From JANLYC01 sp963750495 (GTDB lineage: Bacteria > Actinomycetota > Actinomycetes > Propionibacteriales > Nocardioidaceae): 64,000 bases of DNA. Numbering within the stretch: position 1 is the first letter of the stretch; each line of letters starts with the position of its first letter. The stretch lies in the NCBI GenBank assembly GCA_963750495.1, contig CAVVQV010000008.1:1-64000 (forward strand). The letters run 5' to 3'. Below, in pieces: positions 26,079-34,943 of this stretch. Under the pieces are notes generated by a model, which searched no databases, had not been told where the DNA came from, and saw nothing but the letters and a program-made list of their open reading frames with translations. The translations under genes were made by a program, and so were the position numbers.

Positions 26079-26122
26079 GGATCCGAGTGTTACCTGGCCA
26101 TGGCCACGCAACACTCGGATCC
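26079..26122. terminator. Hairpin of dispersed family 2 (copy 1)
   Basis: The 13-base arms GGATCCGAGTGTT and AACACTCGGATCC pair perfectly around an inner TGGCCATGGCCA palindrome. It lies between convergent genes, so it probably ends both transcripts. The inner ACCTGG and outer arms recur at 46448. Confidence 0.8.
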
Positions 26123-26131
26123 TTCGGCGTT

Positions 26132-27706
26132 TCAGAGGATGTGTCGGTCCTTGAAGGCGGTCTTGACCGCGGCCACCAGAGCCGGAGTCGTGCCCGGCAG
26201 CGCCTTCGCCGTGTTGATGGTGCGCCTGGCGGCCGCCGGCATCGAGATGCTCGGCGTGAAGTTGAACTGCGCCTCGACGATGATGCGGGTCGCCACGTCG
26301 TCGCCGGGGACGGTGTTGATCGCCGGGCTCCGGTACATGTCCCACAGTGCGCGCGACCAGATCTGCCCGACGTCGTGCACGTCGCCATCGCGATCCGTGC
26401 GGAAGTCGAGGTCGAGGTCGGTCCGCCGGATGCAGTGCGTGGTCGCCCCGCGGGTGTACGACGTCGAGTCCCAATCCATCAGGCAGGCGGCGGGAGTCGT
26501 CGTCGTGTCGTTCGGTGTGGCCGCCGCCTGGCTCATCACCGCGGCCATGTAGTCGCCGAAGCCCTCACCGATCGCACCGGCCTGCTGCGAGGAGCCGAAG
26601 CTCGGGACCTGGTCGGCCTGGATCGCGTGGCCGTACTCGTGCCAGATGACCTCGGGGTCTTCCGCATCATCCACCCCGCCACTGCCGAGCGAGATCTGGT
26701 CGGTGGTCGGGTCGAAGTACGAGTTGTCCTCGGTGAACGCGTCGGCCTCGAGCTTTTGCGGTTCGGCGTTCACATGCTTGAGCCCGAGCCTGCGCAGATA
26801 CTCCTGCTCGGCATTCACGGCGTAGTAGGTGTTGACCTGCTCGAAGAAGTTCTTCGATCGCTTGAAGAAGTACGTGTCAGCACCGGTACCGGGATCCGTG
26901 CCGGGAGCTGCCGCGTTCGTGTTGACGAGCCGGGCCCACTTGCCGACCAGCGTGTGGTGGCCGCGCAGGTTCCGGAGGTCGACGGTCTGGTAGGCGGTGC
27001 CCGGCACCGCGCTGTTGGCGTCGCGGTGGTCCCGCAACGACTCGTCCTGCGTCGCGACCACGGGGTTGGGGTCGAACACCCGACCCTGCGCCTGCGGCGT
27101 GATCGTTCCCCTGGCCTTCGATCGTGCGCTCCGCGGAAGCGCCGACTTGGCGAGCTCGACGGTGCGCAGGGTGCGTCCGTTGGCGGCATCGACGTACGAC
27201 GCCAGAACGCCTGATCCCGTGGCGGTGAGGACACGCCATACGAGCCTGGTGGGGGCGCCGCCGCGACCCGGGAGGACCATCAGTCCACCGCTTGTGTGCG
27301 GCGCTGCGTGCCGCTTGTCACGTGCGTCGATCTCGGCGGCGGCCGCGGCGGGGGAGACCCGTGGCGGCGTCGCGGCCAGCTTGTGGACCCGGATGCGATG
27401 GTCCCAGATCGTGGGGCGGCGGTTGTTCCACGCGTGCACGGCGTACCAGCCGCCGATGACGACGTGGTGCCGGTAGCGCTGCTGGTACCACGTGTGCGTT
27501 CCGAGCAACGACGCCCGTCGCTGGTAGAAGCGGACGTTGCCGGGGAGCGTGACGACCGCAGTCGAGCCCGTCGCCGACGTACTGAGCCCCGGCCTCGCCG
27601 ACTGGGTGGCCGGGTGGGGCTGCGCAGTCGCGACGGCGGTGGGCGTCCAGGCCATCGCCGCGACGACGAGCACGCCGACACCGCGGCGGAGGGAAATGAC
27701 GGACAT
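26132..27706 (-). CDS. Secreted zinc metallopeptidase (HExxH, M4/M36-like)
   Basis: This 524-residue protein has a signal peptide (MSVISLRRGVGVLVVAAMAW, cleavage near AQP). A propeptide-like region of about 200 residues precedes a gluzincin domain. The zinc motif is HEYGH (His356, Glu357, His360 from the ATG at 27706), and the third ligand is probably Glu381 in GAIGEGFGDY. This spacing is that of fungalysin/thermolysin-type peptidases. The upstream GTG at 27715 gives three more residues, but the ATG has GGGAG in place. It is convergent with the LysM gene and co-oriented with the phosphodiesterase behind it. The natural substrate is unknown. Confidence 0.85.
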   Translation of the reverse strand: MSVISLRRGVGVLVVAAMAWTPTAVATAQPHPATQSARPGLSTSATGSTAVVTLPGNVRFYQRRASLLGTHTWYQQRYRHHVVIGGWYAVHAWNNRRPTIWDHRIRVHKLAATPPRVSPAAAAAEIDARDKRHAAPHTSGGLMVLPGRGGAPTRLVWRVLTATGSGVLASYVDAANGRTLRTVELAKSALPRSARSKARGTITPQAQGRVFDPNPVVATQDESLRDHRDANSAVPGTAYQTVDLRNLRGHHTLVGKWARLVNTNAAAPGTDPGTGADTYFFKRSKNFFEQVNTYYAVNAEQEYLRRLGLKHVNAEPQKLEADAFTEDNSYFDPTTDQISLGSGGVDDAEDPEVIWHEYGHAIQADQVPSFGSSQQAGAIGEGFGDYMAAVMSQAAATPNDTTTTPAACLMDWDSTSYTRGATTHCIRRTDLDLDFRTDRDGDVHDVGQIWSRALWDMYRSPAINTVPGDDVATRIIVEAQFNFTPSISMPAAARRTINTAKALPGTTPALVAAVKTAFKDRHIL

Positions 27707-27853
27707 CCGTAACACGCTCCCGAGACAGTGAGCGCGGCGGACCGTCCACCGCGTCGACCGTCAAGGTACCCCCGGCGACAACCGCGACGACGCCCGACCT
27801 CGGGATCTGTGGACGACGAGGGCCAGGGCTCAGTCGCCCCGGCCCTCGCGCGT

Positions 27854-29578
27854 CTACGGCAGGGGGTAGGCCTTGCCGTCCAGCGGCTGGCTCGGCGTGA
27901 TGCCGAGCTCGCGGAGGATGGTCGGCGTGATGTCGACCGAGCGCAGCTGGATCCCTGGCTTCTTCCCCGCCTTGATGCCGGGGCCCGAGAAGATGATCGG
28001 GATCCGCTGCACCGACTCCTGGGCACCACCATGGTCGCCCTTGACGCCGTAGCTGGTGTTGTTGGCGAGCAGACCGATGACGTCGGGGCCGTACGGTGCG
28101 GCCTCGGTGTTGACGATCTCCTGGCCGTGCTTCTTGTACCACTGCCAGGCGTCATTGCCCCACTGTGAGCGCGGCGCCGCCCAGCGGAGCTTGTAGTGGT
28201 TGCCGTCGAGGTAGTACGACGCCCGCACGCCCCCCAGCGTGGCCATCACGTCGGCGGCGTGCTGCTTCTTGGCCGTCGACCTGTCGACGAGCCAGGTCCG
28301 GATCGCGGAGTCCTGCATGCTCATCTGCACGTTGCCGGTCTCGGTGATCAGGCGCTGGATCTCCGGCTGCGGGTCCAGATAGGCCTCGCCGGTGCCCGTG
28401 GCTGTGCCGTAGTACCAGTTGAAGTTGCCCTGGCCGGCCTTGTTGACGCCGTAGTAGGTGTCTCCGGTGAGCTGGGCGTGGTCGGTCGTGAGCACCACCA
28501 GGGTGTCGTCGCTCAGTCCCATCTCATCGAGATGCTCGAGGATTCGCCCGACCTGATCGTCCGCGGTCTTGGCCACGGCTGCCATGTGGGTGTCGACGTC
28601 ACCTCCGGGGTACGGCGGAACGTCGTTGAGACCGCCCCACATGTGGCCGGCCTTGTCGATGCCGCCCATGGTGATGAGCAGTCCACTCCAGTTCTCGTTG
28701 TCCATGATCGCCATGGCCGCATCGGCGGTCCACACGTCACCACCGAGGTGAGCTGGATCGGAGCCTGGCACATCGCGGTCGCCTTCGAGCGGGTACATCC
28801 ACGCGGGCGAAGTGGTGCTCGTGCCGTGCGAGTGTGCCTTGTCGGAGTCGATGTAGAACCGGCCGCAGAGGGGGCTGGCCAGGTAGCTCGGGACGACCCC
28901 GTCCGCGTCGGACGGCCCGCGCCAGCTGTTGACGCCGTCCCCGTCGCAGTCGTAGTTGCGGCCGGTGTAGGTGATCCGCATATCAGCGCCTGGGCCGCCC
29001 ATGGAGTTGGTCGCGTACGACTTCTGTCCGACCGCGGCGACGATCGTGCCGGGGAACTTCTCGTGCAGGTAGTCGGGCAGCTTCTTGTACCCACCGTGTT
29101 TGATGAGGAGGTCGAACTGGGCGGCGGACAGCGAGCCGCTCACGTAGGTCTTGTCGATGCCGCCGCCGAGCACATTGTCGACGTCGCGGAACCACTCATC
29201 GGACCACCCCATGTGCTTGGGCAGGATGCCGCTGGTCATCACGTTGTGGCTGACCACGGTCTCCGACGCCATGTGGCCGAGGTAGGCCTTGGGGAAGCTC
29301 GTGCCGCCCTTCATCAGCTGCTTGACGTTTTCCATGTCGAAGGCGTCGATGAACTCGGGGCGGAGCTGGTCGAGCACGATGAAGACGACGTGGTGCGGGG
29401 TCGAGTGGTGCGCTGACATGGCTGGGGAGCCAGCGCCCGATCGAGGACTTTGCGCGCCGTTGCTGGTGAGCGGCACAGCGACGAGGGCCGCGGTGAGGAT
29501 CACGGCTCCCAGGGCGGCCTTGGTACGGCGTCGGGGTCTGCCGCGACCGGTGATCGAACGATGATGGACAAGCCTCAT
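27854..29578 (-). CDS. Secreted alkaline phosphatase superfamily phosphodiesterase
   Basis: This 574-residue exported enzyme belongs to the type I phosphodiesterase/nucleotide pyrophosphatase branch of the AlkP superfamily. A long signal peptide (Arg-rich start, then AALGAVILTAALVAVPL) is followed by the metal-binding core: VVFIVLDQLRPEF (first Asp), TVVSHNVMTSG (nucleophile region), GGIDKAGHMWG, VLTTDHAQLTG and YGVKGDHGGAQE near the end. AGGAGGTACGC fixes the ATG start. A 500-base AT-richer region upstream carries repeated TTMYCCACA motifs. It could release phosphate or nucleotides from extracellular material, but the substrate is not predictable. Confidence 0.85.
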   Translation of the reverse strand: MRLVHHRSITGRGRPRRRTKAALGAVILTAALVAVPLTSNGAQSPRSGAGSPAMSAHHSTPHHVVFIVLDQLRPEFIDAFDMENVKQLMKGGTSFPKAYLGHMASETVVSHNVMTSGILPKHMGWSDEWFRDVDNVLGGGIDKTYVSGSLSAAQFDLLIKHGGYKKLPDYLHEKFPGTIVAAVGQKSYATNSMGGPGADMRITYTGRNYDCDGDGVNSWRGPSDADGVVPSYLASPLCGRFYIDSDKAHSHGTSTTSPAWMYPLEGDRDVPGSDPAHLGGDVWTADAAMAIMDNENWSGLLITMGGIDKAGHMWGGLNDVPPYPGGDVDTHMAAVAKTADDQVGRILEHLDEMGLSDDTLVVLTTDHAQLTGDTYYGVNKAGQGNFNWYYGTATGTGEAYLDPQPEIQRLITETGNVQMSMQDSAIRTWLVDRSTAKKQHAADVMATLGGVRASYYLDGNHYKLRWAAPRSQWGNDAWQWYKKHGQEIVNTEAAPYGPDVIGLLANNTSYGVKGDHGGAQESVQRIPIIFSGPGIKAGKKPGIQLRSVDITPTILRELGITPSQPLDGKAYPLP

Positions 29579-30073
29579 GCGTACCTCCTCGTTGGAATGG
29601 ACGGGGTGCGCCTTCCCGGACCGTATCGGTGCGCCAGTACGGAGGACAAGGTTCGGAGAGCGGAATCAACGCCGGAGAAATGCCTGTGGAGAAGTGGACG
29701 TGATCGGTGGACGGCGGGGCGGATGTGGTGGATGAACGTTGGAGTTCTGTGGGTAACTCGCAAAGTCGGGAAAATAGCTGAACTTCTTTGTGGGAAAGGG
29801 TTGTGCGGCGTCTCCAGACCCGTGTAGAAATCTCTCACGCCCTCCTGAGAGGGAAGGCGGGATCGGATGGAAACCGAGGATCCATACGGTGAGGCGACTC
29901 ACTGCGACAGCCGGTGACGAGGCTGGCGGGATTCAACGGATCGACTGATCGGTCGGAGACGTCACTTCACTTCGATCAACCCGTGGGGTCCCTCAAACTC
30001 ATACTTTGAGGGGCCCCACACCTATGTCTGCAGGGTCTCGGCCCCGAGGTCTGCAGGGTCTCGGCGTGGGATG
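29579..30073. other. Intergenic region with promoter and TTMYCCACA-like motifs
   Basis: I see no gene here. On the minus strand, upstream of the phosphodiesterase, TTCTCCACA (29685-29693), TCATCCACC (29727-29735) and TTACCCACA (29748-29756) lie 42 and 21 bases apart. A direct repeat GTCTGCAGGGTCTCGG occurs twice at about 30026-30062. A hairpin at 29983-30019 ends the lipoprotein pair's transcript. Confidence 0.5.
29983..30019 (-). terminator. Hairpin downstream of the PKD-type secreted protein gene
   Basis: GTGGGGTCCCTCAAA and TTTGAGGGGCCCCAC pair over 15 bases with one T-G mismatch and a seven-base loop. It lies 55 bases past the gene's stop. Confidence 0.7.
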
Positions 30074-30928
30074 TCAGTCGCCGGCCACGAGAACCGCCGC
30101 TGCCTGTTTGACCGGCATCCGCGCTGGTGGGCCGGTGATGATGAGTGGGCTGGGGATCTGTTGCCACCCGCCGCCGTCGACGCGGTACCTCGCGGTGTAG
30201 GTCGTGTCGACGCGAAGCACCATCCGGCGCCCGTGGGTGGCGTGCTCGTAGGTATGCGTGACCTCGGTCGACGGGAACGGCCGGCCGGGTGTGTGGCTGC
30301 TCGACGTGGTCCCGTCGCCCCAGTGCCAGGTGTACGACGTCGGCGTCGCCTGGACGGCTACGTCGAACCCGACCAGGTGCAGTGAGCGCGTCACCGTCTG
30401 GGGCTGGGTGTAGAACGTGGTCTTCAGGTTGACGAGCGTGTAGCGAGGCGCGTGCACCTCGTTCGCCGGGACGCCGACCCGTCGGATCGCGGTCAGCACG
30501 GTCTGCCAGGTCAGCGTGCGTCGCCGAACCGGCCCCACCTCCGCCGGATCCCGACACTCAGTTTGAAGTCGCCTCCATCCTGCGTGCGTTGCACCTGGCC
30601 CAGTGATTTGGAGTGACCACAAGCTCAACTGAACGAGCGTTGGGCTGTTGCAGGTGTGCACGGCGGGACAGTCGATCATGGGTCCTGTGGTCTTGCCAGG
30701 GATGGCGCTCGGACACGGCGGTAGCCACATGTACTTGAATGTGACGCCTACGTCATCGGACCCGTTTGGCGTAGTGCTATGAACGCGCGATCCCTCCCGC
30801 GGGGCGATGCACTTGACGATGAGCTGAGATGGTCCGTGGTTGCTCCCGCAGCCTGAACCAGCACTTGCTGGTGAAATCCAGACCGCGGACGTCATGATGG
30901 CAACTAGGGCCATGAAGAAAGATTTCAC
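30074..30928 (-). CDS. Secreted PKD-like domain protein
   Basis: This 284-residue exported protein starts at a GTG overlapping the previous stop (GTGA) and has a signal peptide ending SPASAGS. The C-terminal half holds a PKD-like beta domain with the typical WHWGDGTT motif and THTYEHA (about residues 200-235). The N-terminal half has six cysteines and no recognised family. It is translationally coupled to a DUF6318-type lipoprotein gene, and such pairs recur in actinobacteria. The role is probably cell-surface binding; no catalytic site is evident. Confidence 0.75.
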   Translation of the reverse strand: MKSFFMALVAIMTSAVWISPASAGSGCGSNHGPSQLIVKCIAPREGSRVHSTTPNGSDDVGVTFKYMWLPPCPSAIPGKTTGPMIDCPAVHTCNSPTLVQLSLWSLQITGPGATHAGWRRLQTECRDPAEVGPVRRRTLTWQTVLTAIRRVGVPANEVHAPRYTLVNLKTTFYTQPQTVTRSLHLVGFDVAVQATPTSYTWHWGDGTTSSSHTPGRPFPSTEVTHTYEHATHGRRMVLRVDTTYTARYRVDGGGWQQIPSPLIITGPPARMPVKQAAAVLVAGD

Positions 30929-31497
30929 GTGGACCTCATGTCACTCGCCTGCCAGCGACCCCGGCTCCTAGAGACGTCAACCTGATTGGTGACCTCGCCG
31001 GCCACGATCTTCGTTGGCTCGTCTCCGGAAGACTCGACATAGCTACCGCTCGAGATGCGAATGGTGGCCAGGAAACTCAATGAGTTTGGGCTGGAGCCCG
31101 GCAGCAGATACACCTTGTCGAGCGTCCAGTCCCCACCTGCTTGATGCCCACCCCTCTGGGCTGTAATTTGGATTTGCTTGAGGATGAGGTTGCACGGCCT
31201 GCACCTTTTGGAGGAGGCCTTTGCTAGCGGCGCTGGCGCGAGTTGATCCCACGAGTAGTTGAGGACGTCGACGTAGTACTTGACGAAGGCTTTGGCGCCG
31301 GCGGTGGTCTTGGCCTTGGCGGCTTCGGGGAGCTCAGGTGGTCCGTCCGTGGGGCCGGAGGTGGTCGGCGGGTCGGACGTCGTGGTCGTGTCCGTCGAGT
31401 GGGGCGAGTCGGGCGAGGAAGCACCGGAGTCGTCGGTGCACGAGGTGCCGGTGAGGCAGACCCCGACCACCACGGCGGCGGCAACTGCTCGGCGCAT
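30925..31497 (-). CDS. DUF6318-like lipoprotein
   Basis: This 190-residue protein has a signal peptide with lipobox LTGTSC and a Ser/Thr/Asp/Pro-rich linker of about 45 residues. The domain of about 120 residues that follows (AKAFVKYYVDVLNYSW... SSKRCRPCNLILKQI... GGDWTL) matches the small SnoaL/NTF2-like DUF6318 family. The CRPC pair may form a disulfide. Its stop overlaps the GTG of the PKD protein gene, so the two are co-translated. The function is unknown. Confidence 0.78.
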   Translation of the reverse strand: MRRAVAAAVVVGVCLTGTSCTDDSGASSPDSPHSTDTTTTSDPPTTSGPTDGPPELPEAAKAKTTAGAKAFVKYYVDVLNYSWDQLAPAPLAKASSKRCRPCNLILKQIQITAQRGGHQAGGDWTLDKVYLLPGSSPNSLSFLATIRISSGSYVESSGDEPTKIVAGEVTNQVDVSRSRGRWQASDMRST

Positions 31498-31633
31498 GAC
31501 GAGACCTCCGGGTGAGAGACAACGTACATCTCAAACTAGGTGATCTCGGGCACCGCCACCACCCCTGCCAGCGCGATCTGTGGACAACGGCCCACGCCGA
31601 CGCCACCCGGGGATGTGCGGAAACGGTTGACCG

Positions 31634-32356
31634 TCACTCCGACCGACGGCAGGCCTCGACCAGCGCCTCGAAGAGCCGGGGATCGGCCCCCACCTCGGGA
31701 TGCCACTGCACAGCGATCCGGAACCGGGCGCCGGCCTCCTCGAACGCCTCGAGCACGCCGTCGGTCGACCAGCCGGTGGCCGTGTAACCGGGGAAGGACG
31801 CCACCCCCTGGTGGTGGTAGGTCGCCACGCTCACGTGGTCGCCGAGGATCTTGTACAACCGGCTGCCCGGGGCGACCTCGACGGGGTGCTCGCCATACAT
31901 GCCGGGCGCGGGGGAGTGGCCCTCGTGGCCGAGTCGGTCGGGGAGATGCTGCTCGAGCTCACCGCCTGCCGCGACCGCCATCACCTGCATCCCTCGGCAG
32001 ACGCCGAGCAGCGGGACGTCGTACGCCGCGGTCACCCTCGCCAGCAGGAGCTCTGAGGTGTCCCGGTCCGGCCTGGGCAGCTGCACGGTCGGATGCGGTT
32101 CCTTCCCGTACCGGCCGGGCTCGACGTCGACACCGCCGGCCAGGATCAGTCCGTCGAGCCGGGAGAGCACCTCGTGCGCGTCGTCGTCAGTCGCGTCGTC
32201 GGGCAGCGGCGGCACGATCACCGCCAGGCCGCCGGCTTCGTGCACGTGCCGGACGTACCCGTGCGGAACCAGCGCGGCCGGTACGTCCTTCCACGCTGCC
32301 CAGGACGCCGGCTCGACGTACGACGTGATGCCGATGACCGGCCTGGCACTCGTCAC
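31634..32356 (-). CDS. puuD: Gamma-glutamyl-gamma-aminobutyrate hydrolase-family amidotransferase (PuuD-like)
   Basis: This 240-residue class I glutamine amidotransferase-fold hydrolase removes the gamma-glutamyl group from a glutamylated amino acid. The catalytic Cys120 is in LGVCRGMQ, and the His219/Glu221 pair is in QWHPE. GVDVEPGRYG and the HxxEP-like signature match the peptidase C26/PuuD group. GTG 32356 has GGGGAGGG before it; a longer frame runs into a repeat element and is rejected. It lies last in a minus-strand run after SDR, aldehyde dehydrogenase and glutamine-synthetase-like genes, the set of the gamma-glutamylation pathway for amines. It would free the final product from glutamate. 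Confidence 0.87.
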   Translation of the reverse strand: MTSARPVIGITSYVEPASWAAWKDVPAALVPHGYVRHVHEAGGLAVIVPPLPDDATDDDAHEVLSRLDGLILAGGVDVEPGRYGKEPHPTVQLPRPDRDTSELLLARVTAAYDVPLLGVCRGMQVMAVAAGGELEQHLPDRLGHEGHSPAPGMYGEHPVEVAPGSRLYKILGDHVSVATYHHQGVASFPGYTATGWSTDGVLEAFEEAGARFRIAVQWHPEVGADPRLFEALVEACRRSE

Positions 32357-32368
32357 GCGGCCCTCCCC

Positions 32369-32432
32369 GGAAGTGCGGGAAAGCGCAGGTCGACGCACCG
32401 GTGACAGCCGGTACCTTCCCGCAATTCGCGGA
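32369..32432. repeat. Dispersed palindrome, family 3 (copy 1)
   Basis: The arms TGCGGGAA and TTCCCGCA enclose an inner ACCGG/CCGGT stem. The right flank TTCCCGCAATTCGCGG recurs exactly at 61646. It lies in the 88-base gap between the SDR and PuuD-like genes. Confidence 0.75.
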
Positions 32433-32444
32433 CGCGATGACCGC

Positions 32445-33218
32445 TCACAGCGGGGTGACGTACGCGCCGGCGATGCCGCCGTCTACGAGGAACTGCGACG
32501 CCGTGATGAAGCTCGAGTCGTCACTGGCGAGGAACGCCACCGCCGCCGCGATCTCCTCCGGCTCGGCGAAGCGGCCGACGGGGATGTGCACGAGCCGGCG
32601 GGCAGCGCGTTCCGGGTCCTTGGCGAACAGCTCACGCAGGAGCGGCGTGTTGACCGGTCCGGGGCAGAGCGCATTCACCCGGATGCCCTCGCGAGCGAAC
32701 TGCACGCCCAGCTCGCGCGACATCGCGAGCACACCACCCTTGCTGGCGGTGTACGAGATCTGCGAGGTCGCCGCGCCCATCACCGCCACGAACGACGCGG
32801 TGTTGATGATCGAGCCACGCTGCTGTTGCTGCATGTAGGGGATGACCGCCTTGCAGCACAGGTAGACGCTGGTGAGGTTGACCTCCTGCACGCGGCGCCA
32901 GGCCTCGATGCCCGTGTCGAGGATCGAGTCGTCGTCGGGCGGTGAGATGCCGGCGTTGTTGAACGCCACGTCGACCGAGCCGTAGGTGCTCTGCGCGGTG
33001 GCGAACATCGCGTCGACCTCGTCGGCGTCGGTCACGTCGCAGTGGACGTAGGTGCCGCCGACCTCGTCGGCGATGCCGGGGCCGTGCGCGTCGTCGAGGT
33101 CACCGATGACGACCTTCGCGCCCTCGGAGGCGAACCGTCGTACGGTCGCCAGCCCGATACCACTGCATCCTCCGGTGACGACGGCGGTCCGTCCGTCGAG
33201 CCGCCCTGATCCAGCCAT
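32445..33218 (-). CDS. Short-chain dehydrogenase/reductase
   Basis: This 257-residue classical SDR has the cofactor motif TGGCSGIG at residues 15-22, NNAG at 87-90 and the catalytic Ser142, Tyr156 and Lys160 (YTASK). Asp40 after the second strand (VVIGDLDD) favours NAD over NADP. GAGGAG precedes the ATG. It belongs to the amine-catabolism run and would oxidise an alcohol, or reduce a carbonyl, in that pathway. The substrate is not clear from sequence. Confidence 0.9.
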   Translation of the reverse strand: MAGSGRLDGRTAVVTGGCSGIGLATVRRFASEGAKVVIGDLDDAHGPGIADEVGGTYVHCDVTDADEVDAMFATAQSTYGSVDVAFNNAGISPPDDDSILDTGIEAWRRVQEVNLTSVYLCCKAVIPYMQQQQRGSIINTASFVAVMGAATSQISYTASKGGVLAMSRELGVQFAREGIRVNALCPGPVNTPLLRELFAKDPERAARRLVHIPVGRFAEPEEIAAAVAFLASDDSSFITASQFLVDGGIAGAYVTPL

Positions 33219-33248
33219 CTGCTTGTCTCCTCGTGAGGTTGTTCTGTG

Positions 33249-33374
33249 GTTGAGGTGGTCGGTGTTGAGGTGGTCGGTGTTGCTGTGGTCGGTGGTTGAA
33301 GTAGCCGGTGGTTGAAGTAGTCGGTGCTTGAGCTTGTCGAAACCACAAGCCGTGGGGTTTCGACAGGCTCAACC
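33249..33374. repeat. Tandem 15-16-base units running into a family 4 hairpin
   Basis: Five diverged units resembling GTTGAGGTGGTCGGT (33249-33325) lead into a hairpin with arms TTGAGCTTGTCGAAACC and GGTTTCGACAGGCTCAA. The arm sequence recurs in altered form at 49096 and inside the epimerase gene at 62921. It lies between the aldehyde dehydrogenase and SDR genes. Confidence 0.8.
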
Positions 33375-33389
33375 TTCGAGCCTCGGCGC

Positions 33390-34757
33390 CTACTGGTCAG
33401 AAATGAAGACGTTCTTCAGCTCGGTGAACGGGTCGAGCGCGTCCGGGCCGAGCTCGCGGCCGATACCGGACTGCTTGAACCCCCCGAACGGGGTCGAGTA
33501 ACGCACCGAGGCGTGTGAGTTCACGCTGAGGTTGCCGGTCTCGACACCGCGGGAGACGCGGATGGCGCGGCCGACGTCGCGGGTCCAGATCGAGCCGGAC
33601 AGGCCGTACTCCGTGTCGTTGGCCTTGGCGATCGCGTCGGCCTCATCGTCGAAGGGCAGCACGGCCACGACCGGACCGAACACCTCCTCGCGCCATACCC
33701 GGTCCTGGGCTGTCTTGGGGAGCACGACCGTGGGCGGGTACCAGTAGCCGGCGCCCTCGGGGGCGTGACCGCGGATCGCGACCTCGACCCCGTCACCCTC
33801 GACGTACGACGTGACGGTCTCGCGCTGCTTGGCGCTGATCAGCGGCCCCATCTCGGCGGCGTCGTCGCCGGGAGACATCACCTTGACGCCTTGGACGGCG
33901 GGTTCGAGCAGCGCCATGAACCGGTCGTAGACGCTGCGCTCGACCAGGATGCGGCTGCGCGCGCAGCAGTCCTGCCCGGCGTTGTCGAAGACGCCGTAGG
34001 GCGCGGTGGCGGCGGCCTGTTCGAGGTCGGAGTCGGCGAAGACGATGTTGGCGCTCTTGCCGCCCAGCTCGAGCGTGATCCGCTTGACCTGGTCGGCGGC
34101 CCCGCGCATGATCTGCTGGCCGACCGCGGTCGAGCCGGTGAAGCACACCTTGCGCACGTCGGGATGGGTCACGAAACGATCGCCGACCACGGAGCCCTTG
34201 CCGGAGATGACCGTGAAGACGCCCTCGGGAAGTCCGGCCTCCAGCGCCAGCTCACCGATACGGAGCGCGGTGAGCGGGGTGAGCTCGGCGGGCTTGAGCA
34301 CGACACAGTTGCCGGCAGCGAGCGCCGGCGCGAAGCCCCAGCCCGCGATCGGCATCGGGAAGTTCCACGGCACGATGACGCCGACCACGCCCAGGGGTTC
34401 CTTGAACGTCACGTTCACACCGCCGGCGACCGGGATCTGGCGGCCGAACAGCCGCTCGGGCGCTGCCGAGTAGTAGTTGAGCACGTCGCGGACGTTGCCG
34501 GCCTCCCACCGGGCGTTGCCGATCGTGTGGCCGGCGTTGCGCACCTCAAGCCGGGCCAGCTCCTCGATCGCGCCGTCGACCGCTTCGGAGAAGCGGCGCA
34601 GCAGGCGGCCGCGGTCAACCGGGCTGACGTGGCGCCATTCCTCGTAGGCCGCCGAGGCCTTGGCGATGTGCGCGTCGGTCTCCTCGACCGAAGCCAGGTG
34701 GACCTCGGTGACCTCGTCCTCCGTCGCCGGGTCGATCACCATGTACGTCGTACTCAC
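33390..34757 (-). CDS. NAD(P)-dependent aldehyde dehydrogenase
   Basis: This 455-residue ALDH superfamily enzyme oxidises an aldehyde to the acid. The active site shows Glu230 in LELGGKSAN and the nucleophile Cys264 in GQDCCA, with VPWNFP and FTGSTAVG for cofactor binding. GTG 34757 has GAGGGAGC before it. A longer frame to 34811 lacks a ribosome binding site. In the gamma-glutamylation scheme it would fill the PuuC step, acting on a gamma-glutamyl aminoaldehyde. A family 1 palindrome separates it from the glutamine-synthetase-like gene upstream. Confidence 0.93.
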   Translation of the reverse strand: MSTTYMVIDPATEDEVTEVHLASVEETDAHIAKASAAYEEWRHVSPVDRGRLLRRFSEAVDGAIEELARLEVRNAGHTIGNARWEAGNVRDVLNYYSAAPERLFGRQIPVAGGVNVTFKEPLGVVGVIVPWNFPMPIAGWGFAPALAAGNCVVLKPAELTPLTALRIGELALEAGLPEGVFTVISGKGSVVGDRFVTHPDVRKVCFTGSTAVGQQIMRGAADQVKRITLELGGKSANIVFADSDLEQAAATAPYGVFDNAGQDCCARSRILVERSVYDRFMALLEPAVQGVKVMSPGDDAAEMGPLISAKQRETVTSYVEGDGVEVAIRGHAPEGAGYWYPPTVVLPKTAQDRVWREEVFGPVVAVLPFDDEADAIAKANDTEYGLSGSIWTRDVGRAIRVSRGVETGNLSVNSHASVRYSTPFGGFKQSGIGRELGPDALDPFTELKNVFISDQ

Positions 34758-34820
34758 GTGCTCCCTCACTCGTCGCTGTTCTGACGCCCTGATCCAGTCG
34801 TCCGCCTTCATCTGGCCGTC

Positions 34821-34912
34821 CGCGTTTGCCTAGTGAACAAGCCAGGTGGTCTGTTCACTAGGCGAATCCGCCTAGGTAACTGTGCAGGTGGCTTGTTCAC
34901 TAGGCAAACACC
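34821..34912. repeat. Long-form dispersed palindrome, family 1 (copy 4)
   Basis: The outer arms GTTTGCCTAGTGAACAAGCC and their exact complement enclose about 50 bases. These include an inner perfect hairpin TAGGCG-AATC-CGCCTA, giving a three-armed fold. The downstream flank CCTACGGCCA is shared with copy 1. Confidence 0.9.
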
Positions 34913-34943
34913 TACGGCCACCCGGTCGGATTGCTGCACTCTA

